DNA of 16,920 nt from Rhodocyclaceae bacterium. Lineage in GTDB: Bacteria > Pseudomonadota > Gammaproteobacteria > Burkholderiales > Rhodocyclaceae. The position numbers were made by a program, and so were the translations under genes. The stretch is taken from contig PNJM01000019.1 of NCBI GenBank assembly GCA_013821865.1, positions 1-16,920 of the forward strand, written 5' to 3'. This document shows positions 1 to 7,623 of this stretch, one piece after another. The first letter of the stretch is position 1. Each line of letters starts with the position of its first letter. The notes beneath the pieces are model-generated. The model saw only the letters and a program-made list of their open reading frames with translations. It ran no database searches and was not told the origin of the DNA.

Positions 1-305
1 TGGAAACCCTGGACATGGTGTTCATGAGGCACCTGCTGCCCAGGGGCGAGATGGTCATTGGCGGCCAGCACGTGAAGCCCTGGGCGATCCGCAAGACGGC
101 GCTGCTCACCATCGAGGGCGAGCTGGATGACATTTCCGGACCGGGCCAGACCGAGGCGGCGCATGGCCTGTGCCGCAATCTGCCGCAGGAAAAGAAGGAA
201 CACTTCCTCGTCCCCGGCGTCGGCCACTACGGCATCTTCAGCGGCCGCCGCTGGCGCGAGACGATCTGCCCGCGCGTCGGGGAGTTCATCCGCAGGAACG
301 CCTGA
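1..305 (+). CDS. phaZ: Intracellular polyhydroxyalkanoate depolymerase, C-terminal end (partial)
   Basis: Only the last ~100 codons are present; the gene begins upstream of the window and is read in the frame of base 3, ending at TGA 303-305. The residues match the C-terminal alpha/beta-hydrolase part of intracellular PHA depolymerases: a strand followed by EGELDDISGPGQT, which carries the acidic member of the triad, and GVGHYGIFSGRRW, which carries the catalytic His. The enzyme degrades stored polyhydroxybutyrate granules in the cytoplasm to feed carbon back during starvation. The Ser nucleophile lies outside the window, so catalytic competence cannot be judged. The gene converges on prfC, with a palindromic repeat between them. 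A related alpha/beta hydrolase is the alternative, but the D and H motif contexts favour PhaZ. Confidence 0.8.
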   Translation, partial: ETLDMVFMRHLLPRGEMVIGGQHVKPWAIRKTALLTIEGELDDISGPGQTEAAHGLCRNLPQEKKEHFLVPGVGHYGIFSGRRWRETICPRVGEFIRRNA

Positions 306-328
306 GGGGCGCAAAGGCTGGCAACCCC

Positions 329-377
329 GTAGGTCGGGCTGCCACCATAAAGGTGGTCCAGAGAAAGCCCGACCTAC
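329..377. repeat. REP-like palindrome between phaZ and prfC
   Basis: Two perfect 12-bp arms, GTAGGTCGGGCT (329-340) and AGCCCGACCTAC (366-377), enclose a second, nested hairpin CCACC (342-346) / GGTGG (352-356) with loop ATAAA. GTAGGTCGGG palindromes of this kind are common as dispersed intergenic repeats in proteobacteria. The right arm contains the prfC stop codon (TAG, complement of 374-376). It sits at the meeting point of two convergent genes, where it could block read-through from both sides, but no T-tract follows on either strand, so it is not a canonical intrinsic terminator. Confidence 0.8.
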
Positions 378-1957
378 ACAATCTCCCGCGTTTCCAGAAA
401 CTGCAGCGCCGGATACCGCTCCTGCGTCAGCTTAAGGTTCACCTTGTTCGGCGCCAGATAGACGTACTCGTCGGCGCCGTCGAGCGCGACGTTGAGCGGC
501 GCCTTGTCCACCAGCTGCTTGAGGTCGACATCGCTGCCCCGCAGCCAGCGCGCCGTCACGCAGGGATAGGGCTCGAACTGCACGTCGACGCCGTATTCGT
601 TCTCCAGCCGGTGCACCACCACGTCGAACTGCAGCGTGCCTACCGCGCCGAGGATCAGGTCGTTCGAGGCGATGGGGCGGAACAGCTGCGTGGCACCCTC
701 CTCGGCCAGCTGCTGCAGGCCCTTCTGCAGCTGCTTCATCTTCATCGGGTTGAGCAGGCGGGCGCGGTGGAAGTGCTCGGGCGCGAACGAGGGGATGCCG
801 GTGAAGAACAGGTCCTCGCCCTCGCTGAAGGTCTCGCCCAGGCGCACCGTGCCGTGGTTCGGGATGCCGATGATGTCGCCGGCGTAGGCCTCGTCCGTCG
901 TGCTGCGGTCGCGCGCCATGAAGGTGATGGCGTTGTTCACGGCGATGAACTTTTCCGCCGCCACCTGCTTCACCTTCATGCCCCGCTGGAAGCGGCCGGA
1001 GCACACGCGCAGGAAGGCGATGCGGTCGCGGTGCCTGGGGTCCATGTTGGCCTGGATCTTGAACACGAAGCCGGAGAACGCCTCCTCGTCCGGCGCCACG
1101 CTGCGCGTCTTGGCCGGTCGCGGCAGGGGCGGGGGCGACATATCCACCACCGCATCCAGCAGCGACTGCACGCCGAAGTTGTTCGCCGCCGAGCCGAAGA
1201 ACACCGGCGTCTGCCTGCCGGCGAGATAGGCCTCCCGGTCGAAGGTGTGCGAGGCGCCGCGCACCAGATCGATGTCCTGGCGCAACTCGTCCGCCTGGCC
1301 GCCGATGAGGGCGTCGAGCCGCGGGTTGTCCAGGCCCCGGATCACCTCCGTCGTGCTCCCCTTCTCAGCCTGCGCCTGCGGGTCGAACACCGAGACCGTG
1401 TCGTCGTAGAAGTGATACACGCCGTGGAAGCGCTTGCCCATGCCGATCGGCCAGGTGAGCGGCGCACACTGGATGCCGAGCACGGACTCGATCTCGTCGA
1501 GCAGCTCGATCGGCGGCCGCCCCTCGCGGTCGAGCTTGTTGATGAAGGTGAGGATGGGCGTGTCGCGCAGGCGGCAGACGTGCAGCAGCTTGATGGTCCG
1601 CTCCTCGACGCCCTTCACCGAATCGACCACCATGACGGCCGAATCGACGGCCGTCAGCGTGCGGTAGGTGTCCTCAGAAAAGTCTTCGTGGCCCGGCGTG
1701 TCGAGCAGGTTGATGACGCAGTCGCGGTAGGGAAACTGCATGACGGACGAGGTGATGGAGATGCCGCGCTGCTTCTCCAACTCCATCCAGTCCGAGGTCG
1801 CATGCCGCCCCGTCTTGCGGGCCCGAACGGCGCCGGCCATCTGGATCGCCCCGCCGAACCAGAGCAGCTTCTCGGTCAGCGTGGTCTTGCCCGCGTCCGG
1901 GTGGGAAATGATGGCAAAGGTGCGCCGGCGGCGGATTTCGGTATCAAGGGTAGTCAC
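374..1957 (-). CDS. prfC: Peptide chain release factor 3 (RF3)
   Basis: RF3 is the translational GTPase that removes RF1/RF2 from the ribosome after peptide release. The 527-residue length is normal for the family. G1 is at about residues 17-26 (SHPDAGKTT), the switch I segment QRGISITSS at 63-71, G3 DTPGH at 86-90 and G4 NKLD at 140-143; the extended region after G4 and the C-terminal domain are typical of RF3 rather than EF-G. The start is a GTG at 1957 because the N-terminus ([20 protein letters not shown]) matches the family; no clear Shine-Dalgarno sequence precedes it. A perfect TATAAT lies 32-37 bp upstream. The TAG stop falls inside the palindromic repeat at 329-377, so the C-terminal residues may have been trimmed or changed when the repeat arrived. 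It is divergent from the ABC exporter gene. Confidence 0.97.
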   Translation of the reverse strand: MTTLDTEIRRRRTFAIISHPDAGKTTLTEKLLWFGGAIQMAGAVRARKTGRHATSDWMELEKQRGISITSSVMQFPYRDCVINLLDTPGHEDFSEDTYRTLTAVDSAVMVVDSVKGVEERTIKLLHVCRLRDTPILTFINKLDREGRPPIELLDEIESVLGIQCAPLTWPIGMGKRFHGVYHFYDDTVSVFDPQAQAEKGSTTEVIRGLDNPRLDALIGGQADELRQDIDLVRGASHTFDREAYLAGRQTPVFFGSAANNFGVQSLLDAVVDMSPPPLPRPAKTRSVAPDEEAFSGFVFKIQANMDPRHRDRIAFLRVCSGRFQRGMKVKQVAAEKFIAVNNAITFMARDRSTTDEAYAGDIIGIPNHGTVRLGETFSEGEDLFFTGIPSFAPEHFHRARLLNPMKMKQLQKGLQQLAEEGATQLFRPIASNDLILGAVGTLQFDVVVHRLENEYGVDVQFEPYPCVTARWLRGSDVDLKQLVDKAPLNVALDGADEYVYLAPNKVNLKLTQERYPALQFLETREIV

Positions 1958-1988
1958 AGCGGGAAGAAGCCCGGAAAAGCAAGCCGCG

Positions 1989-1994
1989 ATTATA
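1989..1994 (-). promoter_or_regulatory. Predicted -10 element of prfC
   Basis: On the minus strand these bases read TATAAT, a perfect sigma70 -10 box, giving a predicted start near 1982 and a leader of about 25 nt before the GTG. The -35 is poor: the best candidate is ATGAAT (complement of 2014-2019) at a long 19-bp spacing. Confidence 0.5.
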
Positions 1995-2050
1995 CGGAAA
2001 CGGGGGCGGGATAATTCATTGTTTCTTGAAAGAAGTATGATTTACCGAAT

Positions 2051-2106
2051 GAAAGGCACGACAGAACGCAACGCCCCACTCCGGTGCCTTTCGCCTGAAA
2101 GACACC
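2051..2106 (+). promoter_or_regulatory. Candidate structured leader with mutually exclusive hairpins before the ABC exporter
   Basis: Three short segments compete for pairing. Arm A, GAAAGGCAC (2051-2059), is the exact reverse complement of arm B, GTGCCTTTC (2084-2092). Arm B can instead pair with arm C, GAAAGACAC (2097-2105), with one mismatch and a 4-nt loop; GGTG/CACC closes that stem to 2083-2106. The start codon lies 17 nt further on. A TATGAT at 2036-2041 would place the RNA start near 2048, just before arm A, but no good -35 accompanies it. No riboswitch family is recognised; a regulatory role is an inference from the geometry alone. Confidence 0.35.
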
Positions 2107-2122
2107 CCACACATATCGTTCA

Positions 2123-3919
2123 ATGACCAAGACATCAATCATCGCCAGAAAATCGCAAAAGAGCAGTCTGGCAACGCTCAAAGGCCTGCTTCCCTTCCTG
2201 GCACCCTACAAGCGTGAATTCATCCTCGCCGGCATCGCGCTGGTGGTCGCCGCCTGCGCCACGCTCGCGATACCGTATGCGTTCAAGCAGATGATCGACC
2301 TGGGCTTCGGCGCCGCCGGTTCGAAAAGCATCCGTCACGTCGATCTGTATTTCCTCGCACTGTTCGGCGTAGCCTGCGTTCTCGCCATTTCGACGGCGGC
2401 GCGTTTCTACACGGTGTCCTGGCTGGGCGAGCGGGTAACGGCCGACATGCGCAATGCGGTGTACAGGCACGTCGTCACGCAAAGCCCGCAGTTTTTCGAG
2501 ACCACCCAGACGGGCGAGGTGCTGTCGCGCCTGACCACCGACACGACCCTGATCCAGGCCGTGGTCGGCACCAGCATTTCGATGGCGCTGCGCAATACCC
2601 TGCTGTTCGCCGGCGGGCTGGCGATGCTGTTCGTCACCAGCGTCAGGCTGTCGTCGATCATCATCGTGCTGCTGGCCGCGGTGGTGCTGCCGATCGTCCT
2701 GTTCGGCCGCCGCGTGCGCAAACTGTCGCGCGACTCGCAGGACCGCATCGCCGACGCGTCGGCGATGGCCGGTGAAATCCTCAACGCGATGCCGATCGTC
2801 CAGGCCTTCACGCATGAAGCGGTGGAATCCGGCCGCTTCGGCGCCTCGGTCGAGAACGCGTTCAAGACGGCGATGCGGCGCATCCGCGCGCGTTCGCTGT
2901 TGACCGTGATTGCGATCCTGCTGGTGTTCGGCGCAATCGTCTTCGTGCTGTGGCTGGGTGCGCACGCGGTGATCCAGGGCGCCATGACGGGCGGCGAACT
3001 GGGGCAGTTCATCCTGTACGCCGCCATCGTCGCCGGTTCGATCGGCGCGCTGGCCGAGGTGCTGGGGGAGGCGCAGCGGGCGGCGGGCGCGACCGAGCGC
3101 CTGCTGGAACTGATGTCGGTGCGCTCGCCGATCCAGTCGCCGGCCAACCCGCTGCCGCTGCCGCCCCGCATCGGGAACGGCGCCGCGGTGGCGCTGAAAG
3201 ATGTCGTCTTCCACTACCCGTCGCGGCCGCAAGCGGCCTCCCTCTCGCACCTGTCGCTGGCCATCGAGCCCGGCGAGACGGTCGCCGTGGTCGGTCCATC
3301 CGGCGCCGGCAAGACGACGCTGTTCCAGCTGCTGCTGCGCTTCTACGACCCGCAACAGGGTTCCGTTACCTTCGATGGCGTCGATATCCGGCAACTCGAT
3401 CTGCATGCCCTGCGCGACGCCATCGGCATCGTGCCGCAGGACACCGTGATCTTTTCCGCCGACGCGATGGAGAACATCCGCTATGGCCGCGTCGATGCCT
3501 CGGACGAGGAAGTCATCGCCACCGCCAGAATGGCCGCGGCGCACGAATTCATCGAGAAGCTGCCGCAAGGCTATCGGTCATTCCTGGGCGAGCGCGGCGT
3601 GCGCCTCTCGGGCGGGCAGCGCCAGCGCATCGCGATCGCCCGCGCCATGCTGAAGAATCCGCCGCTGCTGCTGCTGGACGAGGCGACCAGCGCGCTGGAC
3701 GCGGAATCCGAACGCCTGGTGCAAAGCGCGCTGGAAGCGGCAATGGTCGGCCGCACCACGCTGATCATCGCCCACCGCCTGGCGACGGTACAGCGTGCGG
3801 ACCGCATCATCGTGATGGAAAGCGGCCACATCGTGGAGACGGGCACGCATGCTTCACTGATCGCGCTGGGCGGCATTTATGCCAATCTGGCGGCGCTGCA
3901 ATTCCATGCGAACCGCTGA
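2123..3919 (+). CDS. MsbA-related ABC exporter (fused permease and ATPase)
   Basis: This is a 598-residue half-transporter of the type IV ABC exporter class: an N-terminal six-helix membrane domain (helices near 33-53, 73-93, 155-172, 176-195, 260-283 and 292-312) fused to a nucleotide-binding domain from about 355. The ATPase motifs are all intact: Walker A GPSGAGKT (391-398), Q-loop near 439, signature LSGGQ (495-499), Walker B LLLLDE (515-520) and the switch His551. It would work as a homodimer in the inner membrane, exporting a lipid or hydrophobic substrate. The sequence fits the proteobacterial 'MsbA-related' group rather than MsbA itself, so the substrate is unknown. No lpxK or other lipid A gene is nearby. 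The start at 2123 lacks a Shine-Dalgarno match. It converges on polX with a 53-bp gap. Confidence 0.93.
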   Translation: MTKTSIIARKSQKSSLATLKGLLPFLAPYKREFILAGIALVVAACATLAIPYAFKQMIDLGFGAAGSKSIRHVDLYFLALFGVACVLAISTAARFYTVSWLGERVTADMRNAVYRHVVTQSPQFFETTQTGEVLSRLTTDTTLIQAVVGTSISMALRNTLLFAGGLAMLFVTSVRLSSIIIVLLAAVVLPIVLFGRRVRKLSRDSQDRIADASAMAGEILNAMPIVQAFTHEAVESGRFGASVENAFKTAMRRIRARSLLTVIAILLVFGAIVFVLWLGAHAVIQGAMTGGELGQFILYAAIVAGSIGALAEVLGEAQRAAGATERLLELMSVRSPIQSPANPLPLPPRIGNGAAVALKDVVFHYPSRPQAASLSHLSLAIEPGETVAVVGPSGAGKTTLFQLLLRFYDPQQGSVTFDGVDIRQLDLHALRDAIGIVPQDTVIFSADAMENIRYGRVDASDEEVIATARMAAAHEFIEKLPQGYRSFLGERGVRLSGGQRQRIAIARAMLKNPPLLLLDEATSALDAESERLVQSALEAAMVGRTTLIIAHRLATVQRADRIIVMESGHIVETGTHASLIALGGIYANLAALQFHANR

Positions 3920-3972
3920 ACTCAGCCAACTGCCTTGCGCGCGGCGCGTCCTGCACGAGGGTTGGGATTTCG

Positions 3973-5700
3973 TCAGGGACGATGCTTCGGGAGCAGCTTG
4001 CGGAGTTCCTTCAGCGGCCGCGCGTTCAGCACGTTCTTCGCCTCCAGCCAGCCCCGCCGCGCCTGCCCCACGCCGAAACGCAGGTTCTGGAAATCCTGCG
4101 TGCCGTGCGCGTCGGAGTTGATCGCGATCAGCACGCCCTCCTCCCTGGCCGTCAGGCACCAGGTATCGAGCAGGTCCAGCCGCTCCGGGTGGGCGTTGAG
4201 TTCGAGGAAGCAGCCGCGCTGCCTGGCGTGGCGGATGATGCGCAGCATGTCGGCATCGTAGGGCTCGCGGCTCTCGATCATGCGGCCGGTGGGATGGGCG
4301 AGGATGGTGAAGTACCGGTTGTCCATGGCGCGCAGGATGCGCTCGGTCTGCTTCGCGCGCGGCAGGTCGAACTTCGAATGCACGGCACCGACGACGATAT
4401 CGAGCTCTGCCAGCACGGAATCGGGCAGGTCGAGCGTGCCGTCGTCGAGGATGTCGACCTCGATGCCCTTGAGGATCGTGATGCCCTTCAGCGCCCCGTT
4501 GAGCCGGTCGATCTCGTCGCACTGTTTCAACAGCCGCTGCGGATCGAGTCCGTGGGCCACGGTGAGCCGGCGCGAGTGCTCGGTGATGGCGAGGTATTCC
4601 AGCCCGAGCGACTGCGCCGCATGCGCCATCTCGCGGATCGTGGCATGGCCGTCGGTGGCCTTGGTGTGAGCGTGCAGATCGCCCCGAAGGTCCGACAGTT
4701 CGACCAGTTTCGGCAGGCGCCCGGCCTGTGCCGCATCGATCTCGCCGCGGTCTTCGCGCAGTTCGGGCGGAATGAGCGGCAGCCCGACCGCCCGGTACAC
4801 CGAGGCTTCCGTTTCGCCGGCAACACGCCTCTCGCCGCGAAAGACGCCGTACTCGTTGATCTTGAGCCCCCGCTCCTGCGCGATGCGGCGGATGGCGATG
4901 TTGTGCGCCTTGGAGCCGGTGAAATAGACCAGCGCCGAGCCGTAGCTGGCCTCATCGACCACGCGCAGATCGACCTGCAGGCCGCTGCGCAGGATCACGC
5001 TGGCGCGCGTCGGCCCGCCGGCCAGCACCTCCTTCACCTCGTCATAGGACGCGAAGCGCTCCATGACCGGGCTTTTTGCCTGCGCAGCGACCAGGATATC
5101 GAGATCCCCCACCGTCTCGCGCATGCGGCGGAAGCTGCCCGCCACCTCGACCTGCCGCACGCCGGAAACGCCCCTGAGATAGGCGACGAGCGAATCGGCG
5201 TATTGCGCCGCGGTGGCCAGCTTGAAGCGGCGCGTCGTGCCCAGATGCGCCTCGACCGACTGCAGAATCTTCAGCTCGGTCTTCTCGCCGAAGCCCGCCA
5301 GGCTGCGGATGCGTCCGTCGCGGGCGGCGCGGTAGAGCTGCTCGATCGTCTGCACGCCGAGGTCGTGCCAGAGGGCGCGCACGCGCTTGGGGCCGAGGCC
5401 GGGGATGTGCAGCAGCTCGGTGATGGCGGACGGCAATTCCTTGCGCAGCCTGTCGAGCAGCGCGCACTTGCCGGTTTCAACGATCTCGCGGATCTTGCCG
5501 GCGAGGTCGTCGCCGATGCCGGGCAGGCGGGTCAGGTCTTCGCCGGCGGCGAGCAGCGCGCCGACGTCACGGCCGAACTCGCCGACGGTGCGCGCGGCGT
5601 TTCGATAGGCGCGGATGCGGAAGGGGTTGGCGCCCTGGATCTCGAGGAGATCGGCGATCTCCTCGAATATCCTGGCGATGTCGGCATTGTGGATGGGCAT
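3973..5700 (-). CDS. polX: DNA polymerase/3'-5' exonuclease PolX
   Basis: A 575-residue bacterial family X polymerase, a gap-filling enzyme of base-excision and other repair. The N-terminal 8-kDa region and helix-hairpin-helix motifs occur at 59-70 (LPGIGDDLAGKI) and 99-110 (IPGLGPKRVRAL). The palm has GSFRR at 188-192, the metal-binding pair D199/D201 in VGDLDILV, and the third acid D244 in LQVDLRV. A C-terminal PHP domain follows, with DLHAHT (341-346), TEH (373-375), E414, VHSKF near 440 and NSDAH near 529; in characterised bacterial PolX this domain supplies Mn-dependent 3'-5' exonuclease and phosphatase activities. All expected metal ligands are visible. The gene starts 20 bp after the hpf-like stop on the same strand, so it is probably co-transcribed from the FNR/ANR-type promoter upstream of that gene. 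The ATG at 5700 has no strong ribosome-binding site. Confidence 0.95.
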   Translation of the reverse strand: MPIHNADIARIFEEIADLLEIQGANPFRIRAYRNAARTVGEFGRDVGALLAAGEDLTRLPGIGDDLAGKIREIVETGKCALLDRLRKELPSAITELLHIPGLGPKRVRALWHDLGVQTIEQLYRAARDGRIRSLAGFGEKTELKILQSVEAHLGTTRRFKLATAAQYADSLVAYLRGVSGVRQVEVAGSFRRMRETVGDLDILVAAQAKSPVMERFASYDEVKEVLAGGPTRASVILRSGLQVDLRVVDEASYGSALVYFTGSKAHNIAIRRIAQERGLKINEYGVFRGERRVAGETEASVYRAVGLPLIPPELREDRGEIDAAQAGRLPKLVELSDLRGDLHAHTKATDGHATIREMAHAAQSLGLEYLAITEHSRRLTVAHGLDPQRLLKQCDEIDRLNGALKGITILKGIEVDILDDGTLDLPDSVLAELDIVVGAVHSKFDLPRAKQTERILRAMDNRYFTILAHPTGRMIESREPYDADMLRIIRHARQRGCFLELNAHPERLDLLDTWCLTAREEGVLIAINSDAHGTQDFQNLRFGVGQARRGWLEAKNVLNARPLKELRKLLPKHRP

Positions 5701-5719
5701 CGCCGGCGGCCCGGTCCGG

Positions 5720-6094
5720 CTAGTCTTCGGTCGGCTCGGCCGGCTCGACGGCAGGGCGCCGATCGTTCTCGTGGTGCTTCACGTCGCCGCGCTGCTTGCG
5801 GCCGTATTCCTCGACCTGGCGCTTGGCGGCGTCGAAAGCGTCGCGCAGGGCAACGTAGATATCCTCATGCTTGTCGCGATTCACGACTATCTCGCTGCCG
5901 GGAACCTTGATGTCGATGCGCACGTTGTGCTGCTTGCCCTGGTGGTTGTGCTTGTGCGGCAGTTCCACGGTGACGTGGCAGCCGATGATGTGCGGGTAGA
6001 AAGTCTCCAGCTTGGCCGCCTTCTCGCGGATATGCAGCTCGACTGCTTCTGAAGGGGGTATGTCCTTGAAGGTGATCTGGATGGGTCTTTGCAT
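5720..6094 (-). CDS. HPF/RaiA-family ribosome hibernation protein
   Basis: The 124-residue product has the beta-alpha-beta-beta-beta-alpha fold pattern of the HPF/RaiA (YfiA) family, which binds the decoding region of the 30S subunit and stalls idle ribosomes. Visible signs are the N-terminal strand PIQITFKDIPPSEAV, helix 1 with ReKAAKLETFYPHI, the strands GCHVTVELPHK and HNVRIDIKVPG, and helix 2 EDIYVALRDAFDAAKRQVEEY. The tail from about residue 100 is polar and acidic and not part of the fold. It lacks the long C-terminal dimerisation domain of long HPF. Its sequence differs from the short HPF usually encoded beside rpoN, so I read it as a paralogue. AGAAGG about 8-13 nt upstream supports the start. 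The predicted FNR/ANR-type promoter implies induction at low oxygen. Confidence 0.9.
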   Translation of the reverse strand: MQRPIQITFKDIPPSEAVELHIREKAAKLETFYPHIIGCHVTVELPHKHNHQGKQHNVRIDIKVPGSEIVVNRDKHEDIYVALRDAFDAAKRQVEEYGRKQRGDVKHHENDRRPAVEPAEPTED

Positions 6095-6141
6095 GATGAT
6101 GCCCTTCTCTCGAGTGAAGCGAACGGAATGCTTTCGATCGC

Positions 6142-6182
6142 AGAATATGCCTGGCGAATCGGGCAGCCTTGAGCCAGATCAA
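6142..6182 (-). promoter_or_regulatory. Predicted FNR/ANR-type box and -10 element of the hpf-like gene
   Basis: Read on the minus strand, 6182-6169 is TTGATctggCTCAA, matching the FNR/ANR/FixK consensus TTGAT-N4-ATCAA in 9 of 10 fixed positions. A TATTCT -10 lies at 6147-6142, 21 bp downstream; class II FNR-dependent promoters, with the box centred near -41.5, have about 22 bp here. The predicted transcript starts near 6134-6135, giving a 5' leader of about 40 nt. The placement in a non-coding gap upstream of a hibernation factor fits anaerobic induction. Confidence 0.65.
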
Positions 6183-6192
6183 GCCGCCTCCG

Positions 6193-7542
6193 TCACGCTA
6201 CCGCCATTCCGGTACGGCTGTCCACTTCCGCCGCCAGGGCCTTGAGCGCATCGGATACGGCCGCCGCAAAGGCCGGCGCCTGGACTGGCGAGCGAAGAGG
6301 TTCCGGCAGTTGCGCGAGCTGCGCCTGCGCATGGACGCGGACGGCTTGCAGTGTGAGTGGCTCGGCCAGCCGCCTGCCGCCCTGCATGACGGGCTGGAGC
6401 AGCGGTGCGCCGGGCCGGGTGTCGCCTTCCAGCGTGAGCACGTCGCCCGCCAGGCGCCCGGCAGCGTCGAGGCTGCGGAAAACCTGCTTGCGGCCCGGCC
6501 AGGTGGCCTTGCCCTCGGAGCGCTTGCGCCGCGCCGCGCCGCCGTATTCCTGCAGCTTGTAGGCGCAGTCGAGATAGGGCTTGTCGGCCGAGGTGTTCAT
6601 GCGCGTGCCGACGCCGAAGCCGTCTATCGGCGCGCCGGCGGAAACGATGTCGCGCACCCGGTATTCGTCGAGGTTGCCGCTGGCGAAGATTTTCACCGCG
6701 GCCAGCCCGCCTTCGTCGAGGATGCGCCGCACGCGCTGCGCGTGCCCGGCCAGGTCGCCGCTGTCGAGGCGCACGGCGTTGATGGCGATGCCGTCCTGCG
6801 CCAGCTTGCGCGCCAGGGGAATCAGTTTCCTCGCCGCGGCCTCGGTATCGTAGGTGTCGATCAGCATGGTCGAGGCGGCCGGGTGCGAGCGGGCAAAATC
6901 CTCGAAAGCCTGTATCTCGTTATCGTGCGCCTGGATGAAAGAATGCGCCATGGTGCCGTAGAGCGGAACGTCCCACTGCATGCCGGCCAGCACGTTGGAG
7001 CTGCCGTCGAAACCCGCGATGTAGCTCGCCCTCGCCGAGAGCAGCCCCGCCTCCGCGCCGTGGGCGCGGCGCAGGCCGAAGTCCACCAGCAGCTTGCCCG
7101 GCGCCGCCAGCCGCACCCGCGCCGCCTTGGAGGCGACCATGGTCTGGAACTGCAGCAGGTTGATGATGCGCGTTTCGACCAATTGCGCCTCCTGCAACGG
7201 GGCAACCACGCGCAGGATCGGCTCGTCCGGGAAGAAGATCGTGCCCTCCGGCATGGCCTGCACGTCGCCGGTGAAGCGCATGCCGGCGAGCGAATCGACG
7301 AAGCCCTTATGGAAGCGGCCGCAGCCGGCCAGCCAGGCGAGTTCCTCGTCGGTGAGGCGCAGGTCTTCCAGGTAATCGAGCACCTGCTCCAGCCCCGCCG
7401 CCATGAAGAAGTTGCGGTTCTCCGGCATCTTGCGCACGAAGAACTCGAACACCGCCGTGTCCTCCATGCCCCGGTCGAAATACGCCTGGAGCATGGTGAG
7501 CTGGTAGAGATCCGTGAGCAGGATACTGGTGCGCGGGTTCAT
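6193..7542 (-). CDS. pncB: Nicotinate phosphoribosyltransferase
   Basis: This is the Preiss-Handler enzyme that joins nicotinate to PRPP, driven by ATP, to give nicotinate mononucleotide for NAD synthesis. From ATG 7542 the protein has 449 residues. Recognisable family segments are the N-terminal TDLYQLTMLQAYFDRGM, the central GTMAHSFIQAH (the His of this motif is phosphorylated in the family), IDTYDTEAAARK, VRLDSGDLA in the phosphate-binding barrel, FGVGTRMNTS, and a C-terminal KRSEGKATWPGRKQV. An in-frame GTG at 7578 would add 12 residues, but that stretch is encoded by repeat-like sequence and is not conserved-looking, so 7542 is preferred. The gene follows pncA after an 81-bp gap and completes the nicotinamide-to-NAMN pathway with it. 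Confidence 0.95.
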   Translation of the reverse strand: MNPRTSILLTDLYQLTMLQAYFDRGMEDTAVFEFFVRKMPENRNFFMAAGLEQVLDYLEDLRLTDEELAWLAGCGRFHKGFVDSLAGMRFTGDVQAMPEGTIFFPDEPILRVVAPLQEAQLVETRIINLLQFQTMVASKAARVRLAAPGKLLVDFGLRRAHGAEAGLLSARASYIAGFDGSSNVLAGMQWDVPLYGTMAHSFIQAHDNEIQAFEDFARSHPAASTMLIDTYDTEAAARKLIPLARKLAQDGIAINAVRLDSGDLAGHAQRVRRILDEGGLAAVKIFASGNLDEYRVRDIVSAGAPIDGFGVGTRMNTSADKPYLDCAYKLQEYGGAARRKRSEGKATWPGRKQVFRSLDAAGRLAGDVLTLEGDTRPGAPLLQPVMQGGRRLAEPLTLQAVRVHAQAQLAQLPEPLRSPVQAPAFAAAVSDALKALAAEVDSRTGMAVA

Positions 7543-7620
7543 CAGGGCCCGCCCGGCCGCCCGAAGGGCACTGAGCACCCCCTCGGGGGGCAGCGAACAA
7601 AGTAAGCGTGGGGGCCGTTC
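7543..7620. repeat. GC-rich dispersed-repeat-like segment between pncA and pncB
   Basis: The gap holds CCCCC-TC-GGGGGG (7578-7590) followed by CAGCGAACAAAGTAAGCGTG and GGGGGCC, plus a GGGCGGCCGGGCGGGCCC tract on the minus strand next to the pncB start. Segments of the form CCCCGGGGGGCAGCGAACGAAGTGAGCGTGGGG are, from memory, recurrent intergenic repeats in Burkholderiales and Rhodocyclales genomes. It could form a hairpin in the pncA-pncB message. Only one copy is in this window, so repetition cannot be shown here. Confidence 0.55.
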
Positions 7621-7623
7621 ATC

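Noticed and set aside
170..2014. A 614-codon plus-strand open frame opposite prfC
   Set aside because: It is antisense to RF3, His- and Arg-rich, with no recognisable domain and no ribosome-binding site.
3920..3972. A terminator between the convergent ABC exporter and polX genes
   Set aside because: CCAAC/GTTGG and GCGC-rich segments can pair loosely, but there is no compact stem with a T-tract on either strand.
2950..5910. A 986-codon plus-strand open frame over the ABC and polX genes
   Set aside because: It is a different frame of the exporter followed by the antisense of polX. There are no motifs, and the composition is that of a shadow frame.
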